The notes under the pieces are model-generated. The model had not been told where the DNA came from. It worked only from the letters and a program-made list of their open reading frames with translations, and did not search any database. Shown here piece by piece: positions 1 through 8,733 of a stretch of DNA of 64,000 nucleotides (its first letter is position 1; each line of letters begins with the position of its first letter). The DNA lies in contig NZ_KV917374.1 in NCBI RefSeq assembly GCF_002019645.1, positions 4,858,369-4,922,368 of the forward strand, read 5' to 3'. Position numbers and translations under genes: made by a program. Source of the DNA: Litchfieldia alkalitelluris. Lineage in GTDB: Bacteria; Bacillota; Bacilli; Bacillales; Bacillaceae_L.

Positions 1-1
1 T

Positions 2-1075
2 ACGTTTCAGATACCAATATTTAGTGGCGTTGCTTATTTTGAACACTTCTTTTCTATTAACATACTTTCTAAAGGACAATTTTACGGAAAAGTAATTGTT
101 GGACCTATCCTTTTTACCAGAGTTCCAGAGGAATCAATGTTCGGGGTCATTAACGATTTGGACTTAAAAGTTAGGAAAGAGGAGATGATTCATTACTATG
201 ATTCTCTACCCGTTTTAAGCCAATTGGATTTCATTAATATGAGTATGGGCCTCTATTACATGCTCTATCAAGAAAAGTTGGACCTAGTAGATCTACATCA
301 GAAAAATATACTGGGAGCAAAACCTCGCTTTCACATTGATCACCCAGACGTTTACTTATCAGAACAACGCCAACAAGCAACGACTCGTAGAGATCCATTA
401 TCTGAAAGGAAAATGTTCCAGTATATAAAGGAAGGGAAAACAGATGAACTCAAGGCGTTGCGAATAAAAATGACTGAAGTAGAAGTAGGGGTGCTTTCAA
501 AAGGTAGTTATTTGCGGAATATAAAAAATCTAGTCATCTCTGGAATCACACTTGCTTGTAGAGCAGCCATAGATGGAGGTCTAAATCCTGAAATTGCCCT
601 TAACCTAAGTGATTTATTTATTCAAAAGCTAGAAGAATTAAACAATATTAACGATATAGCGCAATTATCAAACACTGCATTTTTAGAGTTCACAGAACGA
701 GTTGCAAAAGGAAAAAAACATCAGTATTCTAAACCAATTAATATGTGCCAAAATTATATATTTACTCATCTATACAACGAAGTCACGGTCCCTCACTTGG
801 CTGATTTAGTAGAAATGAATCCAAATTATCTATCAAATCTTTTTAAAAAAGAAGTGGGGATTTCTATTATAGAGTATATACATCAAGCTAAAGTAGAAGA
901 AGCGAAAAATTTAATCACTTTTACCGACCACCCTTTGAGCGAAATTTCGGGTCTCTTAAACTTCCATGATCAAAGTTACTTTACAAAAGTATTTAAAAGA
1001 TTTACAGGTGTCACTCCAAACCAATATAAAAAAGGGATTGTTGGTAGCAAGGAAATACAAAATGGAGCGGATTGA
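2..1075 (+). CDS. AraC family transcriptional regulator, 5' partial
   Basis: DNA-binding regulator whose start lies left of the window. The frame is open from base 2 through the first internal ATG at 137 and reads as protein (ending GPILFTRVPEE before that ATG), so the ATG is probably internal. The C-terminal ~100 residues are a two-helix-turn-helix AraC domain: VPHLADLVEMNPNYLSNLFK, then a second helix pair with DQSYFTKVFKRFTGVTPNQY, the family signature. The upstream ~200 residues are a sensor domain I cannot assign. It is followed directly by a strong terminator. Its target is unknown; the DeoR/aldolase genes to the right face the other way. Confidence 0.85.
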   Translation, partial: TFQIPIFSGVAYFEHFFSINILSKGQFYGKVIVGPILFTRVPEESMFGVINDLDLKVRKEEMIHYYDSLPVLSQLDFINMSMGLYYMLYQEKLDLVDLHQKNILGAKPRFHIDHPDVYLSEQRQQATTRRDPLSERKMFQYIKEGKTDELKALRIKMTEVEVGVLSKGSYLRNIKNLVISGITLACRAAIDGGLNPEIALNLSDLFIQKLEELNNINDIAQLSNTAFLEFTERVAKGKKHQYSKPINMCQNYIFTHLYNEVTVPHLADLVEMNPNYLSNLFKKEVGISIIEYIHQAKVEEAKNLITFTDHPLSEISGLLNFHDQSYFTKVFKRFTGVTPNQYKKGIVGSKEIQNGAD

Positions 1076-1093
1076 AATTGATCCGCTCCTTTT
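1064..1093 (+). terminator. Rho-independent terminator of the AraC gene
   Basis: GGAGCGGAT and ATCCGCTCC form a perfect 9-bp stem with an 8-nt loop, followed by TTTTCTT. The stem starts inside the last codons of the AraC gene. Confidence 0.85.
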
Positions 1094-1099
1094 CTTGAT

Positions 1100-1290
1100 T
1101 TATTCCAAACTCTCCGAACGATTCTTCACAACTCCTGGAAGCCGGATGATCGTGGCTGAACGGGAGGCATTGTAAATAAGGATTATAAGGGTAATCGTTG
1201 CGAATATATTTAAACGGGTTCGTCCCGAACTGCTCGAACCTTGTCATAAGCTTCTTCATAACGGTCTTGCTGGATTTCTGGTACCTTATA
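1100..1290 (-). pseudogene. Sulfatase fragment, decayed
   Basis: The minus strand reads FKYIRNDYPYNPYLQ and FSHDHPA, which line up with FKYIRNYYPENPYMQ and FSHDHPA in the intact sulfatase at 29231-30961. After HPA a frameshift is needed to continue as FQEL, then TGA stands where the intact protein has Trp (FQELWR). DNA similarity is also visible (tgctcgaaccttgtcata against the 29.9 kb copy). Only about 60 codons of a ~575-codon gene remain, without start, active site or C-terminus, so this is a relic of a lost paralogue. Confidence 0.8.
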
Positions 1291-1427
1291 CTCACTAATG
1301 TCGGGAAAGATAAAATATCCTTGCACCATTTACTCTATAAACGACCTAAAAGAGGTTTTATCCTTTCAAATATAGCCCTACCGTCGTATTATCCACCATA
1401 TGAAGCAAAGAGAATAGATTTTTATAT

Positions 1428-2204
1428 TCACTCATTCCCAAAGGGAAACTCAACGACTTCAATTTCCACACCTGCTTCTATACATGACCGTCTTAATACT
1501 TCATCAGGCATACTGTCAGTCACAATACGGTGAACATAGGAAAGTGGTGCGAATGAAAAGAGCTCCTTCGCTCCAAATTTTGTATGGTCCATCACGATAT
1601 TTACTTCTGATGCCTTTTTTATCGCAATTTTTTTTATTTCAGCCTCATACATGTTTGAGTTACTAAATCCGTGTAAGTGATTTACACCAGTTGCTCCTAG
1701 AAAAATACGATCGAATGCCATTCCTGAGAGCGTTTCAGCGGTGATTGGGCCTACAAGGGAAGAAGTTGCTTCTAGTAAGGTCCCCCCTGTTATAATGGTT
1801 GGGATATTTTTTCCAATCAGCTCCGTGCCAATATTGATTGCATTAGTTACCACCGTAATATTCAGTTCAGATTTTAAATACCGAGCTACATGATGAGTAG
1901 TTGTTCCTCCATCAAGAAAGATTGATTCTCCCGGCTGTACAAGCTCTACAGCCCTTTTACCAATCAACATTTTTTCTTCAGACATATAACCCGTTCTTTC
2001 AAAAAGTGCAACATCCCTGCCAATGGGAATTGCACCTCCGAATGTACGTTTGGCAAGTCCCGCTAATTCCAATTTCTCCAAATCTCGCCGAATGGTCATC
2101 TCAGTGACTGAAAATTTATGTTTAAGCTCCGAAATTTTCACTTCTCCTTCGGTGTGCAGCAAATCAACTATCTGATGCTGTCTTGTATTCAATAATTCAG
2201 CCAT
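1428..2204 (-). CDS. DeoR family transcriptional regulator
   Basis: A 258-residue sugar-catabolism repressor. Residues ~6-57 form the DeoR helix-turn-helix, with the signature VTEMTIRRDLEKLELAGLAKRTFGGAI. The rest is the DeoRC phosphosugar-sensing domain, with DGGTTTHHVARYL and the VVTNAINI and FLGATGVN motifs. Length is normal for the family. It lies downstream of the aldolase and oxidoreductase genes on the same strand, ~90 bp after the latter, so it may be co-transcribed with them and regulate that operon and/or the divergent glcD-glcF genes. The effector is probably a phosphorylated sugar, by family analogy only. Confidence 0.88.
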   Translation of the reverse strand: MAELLNTRQHQIVDLLHTEGEVKISELKHKFSVTEMTIRRDLEKLELAGLAKRTFGGAIPIGRDVALFERTGYMSEEKMLIGKRAVELVQPGESIFLDGGTTTHHVARYLKSELNITVVTNAINIGTELIGKNIPTIITGGTLLEATSSLVGPITAETLSGMAFDRIFLGATGVNHLHGFSNSNMYEAEIKKIAIKKASEVNIVMDHTKFGAKELFSFAPLSYVHRIVTDSMPDEVLRRSCIEAGVEIEVVEFPFGNE

Positions 2205-2297
2205 TACTTGTTAAGCCTCCCGTTGTCCATTTAAAATTAACCTCATTATCACTCACTTACAGGCAGGAATCAATTGTTTTTAACTATTTTCAAGACT

Positions 2298-3470
2298 CTA
2301 AAGACTTGGCACTTCAGCCCAATCTATCTCAACTGTTTTACTTGAACGCTGTGATTCAAGGGCAGCTGTAAATAAGCGATGGCTATCGGAAGCTTCTTGT
2401 GGAGTTGCACAGCGGAACGTTTGTTGCATTTCCTCACCATTTATCAACTCATCACAAAACGCCGCCCACATTTGAAGGATTGAATCTGAGAATCCAAATT
2501 CGAAAATACCACCAGTAATTGTTCCATATGCAGATTTGTAAGAAGTATCAACAACATGCCATGCTTGCTGTTTTCCAGGTGTATAAGGTAAAGACACAAC
2601 TTGCTTTGGATTTTTGGTTGTAAATTCAGCAGAGAATTCAGTACCTTGAATACGAATAAACCATGTATTCGCATGTCCTGGAGCGATACGCTTCATTGAT
2701 AACACCATCGGAAACTCATTTTCACCCTCTTTAACTTCACATGCAAGAATGGCATTGTCCCACGTTTCACAAGGTACCATTCGACCTTTTCCATCTGGTC
2801 GTTCTTCTACAATTTTACTAAGTAATGAACGGACATTCGTTGGCTTCCATCCAAAGCGAAGTGGAAGATGTAAAACGTGTAATCCTAGGTCACCCATACA
2901 ACCGTATTCACCATTTGTAGCAATACGTCGTTTCCAGTTGATTGGCTTTGTTGGATCTAGATCACTAGAATGCCAAAATCCCGCTTCAACTTCGATAATT
3001 CTACCAAACCGACCTTCCTGTACCCATTTGAGAATTTCTTGTGCTCCTGGGAAAAACGGAAATTCCGATGAACTTCTGACAATCACATTCGGATTGGCTT
3101 TAATTGCCGCCTGAATCTTATAGTTCGCCTCCTTGTCAATTCCAAATGGTTTTTCACCCAAGAGGTGCTTACCAGCATTTATAATATCGATATAAAATTG
3201 CGCATGTAAATTATGTGGGACAGCACAATATACTGCATCTACCGTTGAATCAGCAAGCAATTCCTTATAATCCGAATAAGCTTGTTCAACACTTGGAACA
3301 TTTTCTTGAAACCACGCTAAAGCATATGGATTCGCATCACATACTGCGACAATGTGTGGTTCAAAATCAACATCAGTCAGGTGGCACCAACGTGCAGCAG
3401 CACTCGCAAATTCCTTCCCCATTAATCCACAACCAATGACCCCGAAACGAATGATTTTTTTTGCCATCAT
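2298..3470 (-). CDS. Gfo/Idh/MocA family NAD(P)-dependent oxidoreductase
   Basis: A 390-residue dehydrogenase. The N-terminus has a Rossmann fold (GVIGCGLMGKEFASAAARW, with GxGxxG-like spacing), followed by the family motif EKPFG. The C-terminal domain contains GCMGDLGLHVLHLPLRFG, where the catalytic His of the family is expected. Substrates in this family are cyclitols, sugars or sugar acids; the exact one cannot be read. The start is the first of two tandem ATGs and overlaps the stop of the upstream aldolase, so translation is coupled. AAAGGAG precedes it. Confidence 0.85.
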   Translation of the reverse strand: MMAKKIIRFGVIGCGLMGKEFASAAARWCHLTDVDFEPHIVAVCDANPYALAWFQENVPSVEQAYSDYKELLADSTVDAVYCAVPHNLHAQFYIDIINAGKHLLGEKPFGIDKEANYKIQAAIKANPNVIVRSSSEFPFFPGAQEILKWVQEGRFGRIIEVEAGFWHSSDLDPTKPINWKRRIATNGEYGCMGDLGLHVLHLPLRFGWKPTNVRSLLSKIVEERPDGKGRMVPCETWDNAILACEVKEGENEFPMVLSMKRIAPGHANTWFIRIQGTEFSAEFTTKNPKQVVSLPYTPGKQQAWHVVDTSYKSAYGTITGGIFEFGFSDSILQMWAAFCDELINGEEMQQTFRCATPQEASDSHRLFTAALESQRSSKTVEIDWAEVPSL

Positions 3471-4309
3471 TGAATTTCTCCTTTCAGGATCCGAAGTGCT
3501 TTATCAGCTGTAGCATTATGATGCACAATTTCCATTAATGCAGAAGTCATTCCTGCGGGGTTTGGATGTTGAACAACATTCCGACCATAAACAATACCAG
3601 AAGCCCCTTGTTTTATTAATTCCACAGTACGGTTTACTATTTCTTCATCGCTTGCTCTTCCACCACCTCGTACAAGAACTGGAATGCCAGATGCAACCTC
3701 TATTACTCTATGATATTCCGTTACGTCATTACATGGATCTGCTTTAATCACATCAGCACCAAGTTCTACTGCTTGACGAACTAATGGAATGATTTTGTTA
3801 ATATCGCCATCAACCATATATCCCCCTTTTTTCTCATTAGGAAGCATTACTAATGGTTCAACCATCAACGGCATTCCGTATTTTTCACATTCTGTTTTTA
3901 ATTGAGCTACATTACGGACACATTGGTGGTGAAGCTCTGGTTGACCAGGAATTAAAAGTAGATTCACACACACAGCAACCGCATCTAATTTAATAGCCTG
4001 CTCGATGGCCTTATCAATCAATTCACTAAATAAAAAACGTGGGAGTTCAGTTCCATAAATATTTGCAACATCAGTACGTAAAACTAATCCTGGTTTTTTC
4101 TTTCCTGGAATCTCCTGAAGGAAGCGAGCTTGCCCTGCACTTAATTGAATACAATTCGGATTCGCATCAACAATCACTTGGATAGCTTCCTTCATATTTT
4201 CAATTCCGGAAATAAAAGAATATTCATTAAAAAAACCATGATCGATTGCAACATCAAAACATTTCCCTTGCTCGCTGAACATTCTGTTTAAACGTGGTTT
4301 TTGATACAT
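3467..4309 (-). CDS. Class I (DhnA/DeoC-LacD type) aldolase
   Basis: A 280-residue TIM-barrel aldolase of the Schiff-base class. FDVAIDHGFF near the N-terminus matches the first barrel strand. The lysine in ADVIKADPC is the likely Schiff-base residue, and VLVRGGGRASDEE plus GASGIVYGRNV form the phosphate-binding end strands. The ATG at 4309 is preferred over an in-frame TTG one codon upstream because AAAGGAGAG is well spaced from it. It is the first gene of a minus-strand operon with an oxidoreductase and a DeoR regulator, and divergent from glcD-glcF. It probably cleaves a phosphorylated keto-sugar; the substrate is unknown. Confidence 0.75.
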   Translation of the reverse strand: MYQKPRLNRMFSEQGKCFDVAIDHGFFNEYSFISGIENMKEAIQVIVDANPNCIQLSAGQARFLQEIPGKKKPGLVLRTDVANIYGTELPRFLFSELIDKAIEQAIKLDAVAVCVNLLLIPGQPELHHQCVRNVAQLKTECEKYGMPLMVEPLVMLPNEKKGGYMVDGDINKIIPLVRQAVELGADVIKADPCNDVTEYHRVIEVASGIPVLVRGGGRASDEEIVNRTVELIKQGASGIVYGRNVVQHPNPAGMTSALMEIVHHNATADKALRILKGEIQ

Positions 4310-4335
4310 CAAAATCTCTCCTTTTGTTTGAAATA

Positions 4336-4350
4336 AACATTAATAATGTT
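4336..4350. promoter_or_regulatory. Palindrome in divergent aldolase/glcD promoter region, possible DeoR operator
   Basis: AACATTAATAATGTT is a perfect dyad. TGTTATT-like words recur downstream of it (around 4364, 4372 and 4401). It sits between the two divergent starts at 4309 and 4469. Assigning it to the DeoR protein is a guess from proximity. Confidence 0.35.
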
Positions 4351-4468
4351 ATTCTAAAACAAATGTTATTATGTTATAGTGAATATGTCAACAATTGTTT
4401 GTTATTTTTAAACATAATATATTCTCTTCGAACAAAACAATAAAATGGAAAAGCAGGGGATGATTTAA

Positions 4469-5881
4469 TTGTTAACAAAGGAAATAAAACAAAACCTAAT
4501 AAATATTGTCGGATCAGATAACTTTGATGACTCTAAAGTAGGAAGACTAGTATATTCCTATGATGCCACTCCACAGTTTCAATCAATGCCTCATGCCGTC
4601 ATCGCCCCAAGGAACACGCAAGAAGTTTCTGAGATTGTGAAGGTATGCAATAAGCACCATATCCCAATTGTTCCGAGAGGCTCGGGCACCAATCTTTGTG
4701 CCGGAACATGCCCAACGGAAGGAGGATTGGTTCTATTATTTAAAAAAATGAATTCCATTCTAGAGATCGACGAAGAAAATTTAACTGTTAACGTACAGCC
4801 TGGCGTCATTACATTAGATATGATTAATGAGGTTGAAGCAAAAGGTCTATTTTACCCACCAGATCCAAGCTCTATGAAAATATCAACGGTTGGTGGAAAT
4901 ATTAATGAAAACTCCGGAGGCTTAAGAGGTCTTAAATATGGGGTCACACGTGATTATGTTCTAGCTTTAGAGGTTGTCTTACCTAATGGAGACATCATCC
5001 GCACAGGTGGTAAACTTGCTAAGGATGTCGCAGGCTATGATCTAACTAGATTATTTACAGGATCTGAAGGGACACTAGGTGTTATAACTGAAGCAACTCT
5101 TAAACTAATTCCAATGCCAGAGTCTAATATGACGATGCTCGCCCTTTATCAAGACCTTGAAGCCGCGGCTAGAACCGTCTCAAAGATTATCGCAAACAAA
5201 ATCATTCCATCTACTCTTGAATTTTTGGATCAACCAACGTTAAAGGTCGTTGAAGATTTCGCCCAAATCGGCTTGCCTACTGATGTGAAAGCTGTCCTTT
5301 TAATTGAACAGGATGGCCCAATAGAAGTAGTTAAGCGTGATATCGAAAAAATAGCTCAATTATGTGAACAAGAACAAGCTGTATCAGTTAAAGTAGCAGC
5401 CTCAGAAGAGGAAGCAAAAGATTTAAGAACAGCACGAAGATCAGCTCTTTCTGCTTTAGCCCGCTTAAAGCCAACGACTATCTTAGAAGACGCAACGGTT
5501 CCACGCTCTGAAATTGCAAAAATGGTGAAAGCAATTAATGAAATTGCGGAAAAATACGAGCTCAACATTTGTACATTTGGTCATGCTGGTGACGGAAACC
5601 TTCACCCAACCTGTTTAACAGATGTACGTAACCATGAGGAAATCGAAAAAGTAGAAAAAGCATTTGAGGATATCTTTGTAAAAGCCATTGAACTTGGTGG
5701 AACAATTACTGGGGAGCATGGTGTAGGGGTGATGAAAGCTCCCTATCTCGAATTAAAGCTTGGTGAACCTGGGATTACTGCGATGAAAGCGATTAAAGCC
5801 TCACTTGATCCCAATAACATTATGAACCCGGGGAAAATATTCGCAAAGGATTCTAGAAAACGTGTGGTGGTGACAAAATGA
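4469..5881 (+). CDS. glcD: FAD-linked glycolate/D-lactate oxidase subunit
   Basis: A 470-residue flavoprotein oxidising 2-hydroxy acids (glycolate or D-lactate). The FAD-binding type 4 domain carries VPRGSGTNLCAG at ~68-79 and DPSSMKISTVGGNINENSGG. The C-terminal FAD-oxidase domain has FGHAGDGNLHP around residue 370 and GTITGEHGVG near the end. It starts at TTG, with AGGGGAT ~9 bases upstream. It overlaps glcF by 4 bases, the usual glcD-glcF arrangement. A glcE homologue is absent, as in many Bacilli. The pair may clear hydroxy acids produced by sugar breakdown encoded nearby. Confidence 0.9.
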   Translation: MLTKEIKQNLINIVGSDNFDDSKVGRLVYSYDATPQFQSMPHAVIAPRNTQEVSEIVKVCNKHHIPIVPRGSGTNLCAGTCPTEGGLVLLFKKMNSILEIDEENLTVNVQPGVITLDMINEVEAKGLFYPPDPSSMKISTVGGNINENSGGLRGLKYGVTRDYVLALEVVLPNGDIIRTGGKLAKDVAGYDLTRLFTGSEGTLGVITEATLKLIPMPESNMTMLALYQDLEAAARTVSKIIANKIIPSTLEFLDQPTLKVVEDFAQIGLPTDVKAVLLIEQDGPIEVVKRDIEKIAQLCEQEQAVSVKVAASEEEAKDLRTARRSALSALARLKPTTILEDATVPRSEIAKMVKAINEIAEKYELNICTFGHAGDGNLHPTCLTDVRNHEEIEKVEKAFEDIFVKAIELGGTITGEHGVGVMKAPYLELKLGEPGITAMKAIKASLDPNNIMNPGKIFAKDSRKRVVVTK

Positions 5882-7218
5882 CAACCCAAAAAGAACGTGA
5901 AGCCATCGGGCAGCAATTCAAAAAGAGAATGAATGAAGATGAACTTCTAAATTGCATGCGATGTGGATTCTGCTTACCTACATGTCCAACCTATATCGAA
6001 TCCGGTTTTCAGGAATCACATTCGCCAAGAGGTCGGCTTGCTATAATGAAAGCTGTTGTTGATGGGTTAATTGAACCTGATGAGGATGTTGAGCGCTCTC
6101 TTAATATGTGCTTAGGATGTAGAGCTTGTGAACCTGTTTGCCCCTCGGGTGTAAACTATGGACATTTACTTGAGGAAGCGCGTGATATCATTAATCAAAA
6201 TAAAAAACACTCTCTACCGGTTCGTACTGTACGTAACGTGGTTTTTAATGGACTTTTCCCTCATCAACATCGAATACAGACATTAACAGGACTACTTGGT
6301 TTCTATCAGCGTTCCGGTTTACAAAAGGTGGTACGGAAAAGTGGCATAATGAATCTTTTACCAGAAAACTTATCTGCAATGGAAAAAATTTTACCAGATG
6401 TTCCTACAATGAATGAAATCAAAAAACGTCCAACCCACCTTCCTGCAAAGTCAGAAGTAAAAAAACGGGTTGCCTTTTTCTCTGGATGCTTAATGGATAC
6501 GATGTTTATGAAAACGAATGACTCAACCATGAAGCTACTACAATTAGCAGGGTGCGAAATTGTGATCCCGACTGAGCAAGCATGCTGTGGTGCACTTCAC
6601 GGCCATACTGGCGAAAAAAAGGGGGCAAAGGAGCTTGCTAAACGTAATGTTATAGCATTTGAAAGACTTAATGTGGATTATATTATAACAAATGCTGGAG
6701 GATGCGGAGCATTTTTAATTGAGTATGATCATCTTCTTAAGGATGAACCTGAATGGGCTGAGCGTTCTAAACAATTTTCTGCTAAATTAAAAGATATTTC
6801 TAGTATACTTGTAGAGTTAGAATTTCATAAACAGAATTTAACACTACCAGAACAGGTGATTACCTATCAGGACTCCTGCCATTTACGTAATGTTATGAAA
6901 ACATCCATAGAACCACGGATCCTTCTCAAGGCAATAAAAAATACTAAATATCGTGAAATGAAGAATGCCGATGGCTGCTGTGGCTCGGCGGGAATTTATA
7001 ATATTGTTGAATCAAAGATGTCGATGCAAATACTCGATTCTAAAATGAAAACGGCTAAAGCGACGGAAGCTACGACCATCGTTATAGCCAACCCTGGTTG
7101 TCTACTTCAAATGAAACTTGGGATAGAGCGTGAAGGGTTAACGGATAGAGTTAGAGCTATCCACATTGTTGATTTACTCATTGAGGCAGCACAAACCGTT
7201 GAGAGTAATATTATATAG
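5878..7218 (+). CDS. glcF: Glycolate oxidase iron-sulfur subunit
   Basis: A 446-residue electron-transfer subunit. Two [4Fe-4S] motifs are present: CMRCGFCLPTCP (Cys 26, 29, 32, 36) and CLGCRACEPVCP (Cys 78, 81, 84, 88). Two CCG domains follow, with ACCGALHGHTG and GCCGSAG. It passes electrons from the GlcD flavin, probably to the membrane quinone pool. The ATG lies inside the end of glcD, so the two are translationally coupled. A clear terminator follows. The same architecture occurs in LutA-type lactate oxidation proteins, but the glcD partner supports GlcF. Confidence 0.9.
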   Translation: MTTQKEREAIGQQFKKRMNEDELLNCMRCGFCLPTCPTYIESGFQESHSPRGRLAIMKAVVDGLIEPDEDVERSLNMCLGCRACEPVCPSGVNYGHLLEEARDIINQNKKHSLPVRTVRNVVFNGLFPHQHRIQTLTGLLGFYQRSGLQKVVRKSGIMNLLPENLSAMEKILPDVPTMNEIKKRPTHLPAKSEVKKRVAFFSGCLMDTMFMKTNDSTMKLLQLAGCEIVIPTEQACCGALHGHTGEKKGAKELAKRNVIAFERLNVDYIITNAGGCGAFLIEYDHLLKDEPEWAERSKQFSAKLKDISSILVELEFHKQNLTLPEQVITYQDSCHLRNVMKTSIEPRILLKAIKNTKYREMKNADGCCGSAGIYNIVESKMSMQILDSKMKTAKATEATTIVIANPGCLLQMKLGIEREGLTDRVRAIHIVDLLIEAAQTVESNII

Positions 7219-7230
7219 TTATAGCGTTAG

Positions 7231-7275
7231 GCCACCAAACGGTAACAACCCTTTACTATTGGTGGCTTTATTAAC
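7231..7275 (+). terminator. Terminator after glcF
   Basis: GCCACCAA pairs with TTGGTGGC across a 20-nt loop and is followed by TTTATTAA, 13 bases after the glcF stop. Confidence 0.75.
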
Positions 7276-7338
7276 ACTCTCAACCCTAAAATGTTATGGA
7301 AAAGGTAATGTAAGCAGGAGTTGTTGCATCCGTAACAG

Positions 7339-7371
7339 AAAAAAACAGGAACAACCACAGTAATTCCTGTT
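7339..7371 (-). terminator. Terminator for the PfkB/xylose isomerase operon
   Basis: AACAGGAA pairs with TTCCTGTT across a 12-nt loop. Read on the minus strand the hairpin runs into a T-tract. It lies ~170 bp past the PfkB kinase stop. The remaining bases from 7276 to 7542 show nothing recognisable. Confidence 0.6.
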
Positions 7372-7542
7372 TTAGTTCCTGCACGATATAGTACCTCTTC
7401 CACTAAAAACTTTATATTTGTTTAACGTTCAGTTGATCCTTGAAGCATTTATGCATTATCACCATCGATATCGTCTTAGCTAGAATCTTCAAACGAGCGA
7501 CTTTTCCTTCAATCCTGATTGCAAAGCCTGTATCCTAAATAG

Positions 7543-8733
7543 TTAGTCATTTACTAATATATTTTGTTTATCCCAGCCATCATTTATCATTCTTTTCAAC
7601 TCTTTAAAAGGTTTTAGCCCACTTAATGCATCATATTCAGAAACACAGCACGCCCCTGTGGCTGTTGCAAACTGCAGGCATTGTTCAAGGCTGTATCCTT
7701 CTAAAATAGAAGTCAAAAAGGCTGCAATACTGGTATCGCCGGCGCCTGTGGCGGATAATACCCTATCAGGCTCATAGCTTTTTTCAAATCCTTCTTTATT
7801 CATCCAAGATTCTACGTTTAATTCTAATTTCGAACCAAGTCCGTTAAACAAACTCTTTCCAGCTGTTCTGTAGTACATACCAGAAGCTCCACATTTTATT
7901 AAAACAAATTTCGCTCCCATATCCATTAAACGATCAGCCAATGGCTTAATATCATCATTTATTGACAAGATGCTAGTAATTTCTTTTCCTTCTGCTCTTT
8001 TCAACCAGGTTTCATATTTATTTCGATCAAGCATAAAACCAAGTTCTTCTATACTAGGAACGAAAAAATCAACGAATGGAATTATTTTTCGTAAAATTTT
8101 ATTCCAATCAGCTTTACCAGCCTCCGATAAAGGATCAATTGCTGCCATATCCAATGAAGTGGCAATATTTTTCCCCTTTACTTTTTTTAATAATTTAAGT
8201 AATTCCTTACCTTCATGAAGATACATATTTCTCATCAACGTTGGATATCCAAAATGAAAGAGTGAAACATCGTGTAACATATCATCTGTAATATCTTCTG
8301 AACGGAAAGTATCATTCGCCCCCGGATTATGAAGAAAGATCCTATCTACTCCTGGAGAAGCAATAACGATTGAGTATGATGTACTAGTATTTGGGGCAAA
8401 AATCGTTCCTTCCGACGCTCCATATTTATTTAATATATTTAGTACAAGTTCCCCAAAGTGGTCCTCCCCAACCTTCCCTATGAGCTTAACGTCTACACCA
8501 AATCGTTTCATAGCCAACCCTACGTTGGCAACAGAACCACCAGTATGAATATCAGCTTGTTCTACATTCACCAACTTTCCTGGTGCCAATAAATTTGCAA
8601 GGTTTCCTTCATTGTTTAAGGGAAAAACGGGTGTAATATCAAGGCAAATATGACCTGCAACAGCTGCTTTTTTATTTTTCATTGACTTCATATTCCCCTT
8701 ACTTCTAGGCATTTTTTTATCTGGTTTATTCAA
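7543..8733 (-). CDS. PfkB family carbohydrate kinase
   Basis: A 396-residue sugar or nucleoside kinase of the ribokinase family. It has the N-terminal PfkB signature (HTGGSVANVGLAMKRFG and GKVGEDHFGELV) and the C-terminal signature ATGAGDTSIAAFLTSIL, whose Asp is the catalytic base. It is longer than ribokinase (~310) because of inserts after residue 230. Its start overlaps the end of the isomerase gene by 8 bases; an internal ATG at residue 15 or 18 is also possible. Pairing with a xylose-isomerase homologue suggests it phosphorylates that enzyme's ketose product, where a FGGY xylulokinase would be more usual. Confidence 0.85.
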   Translation of the reverse strand: MNKPDKKMPRSKGNMKSMKNKKAAVAGHICLDITPVFPLNNEGNLANLLAPGKLVNVEQADIHTGGSVANVGLAMKRFGVDVKLIGKVGEDHFGELVLNILNKYGASEGTIFAPNTSTSYSIVIASPGVDRIFLHNPGANDTFRSEDITDDMLHDVSLFHFGYPTLMRNMYLHEGKELLKLLKKVKGKNIATSLDMAAIDPLSEAGKADWNKILRKIIPFVDFFVPSIEELGFMLDRNKYETWLKRAEGKEITSILSINDDIKPLADRLMDMGAKFVLIKCGASGMYYRTAGKSLFNGLGSKLELNVESWMNKEGFEKSYEPDRVLSATGAGDTSIAAFLTSILEGYSLEQCLQFATATGACCVSEYDALSGLKPFKELKRMINDGWDKQNILVND

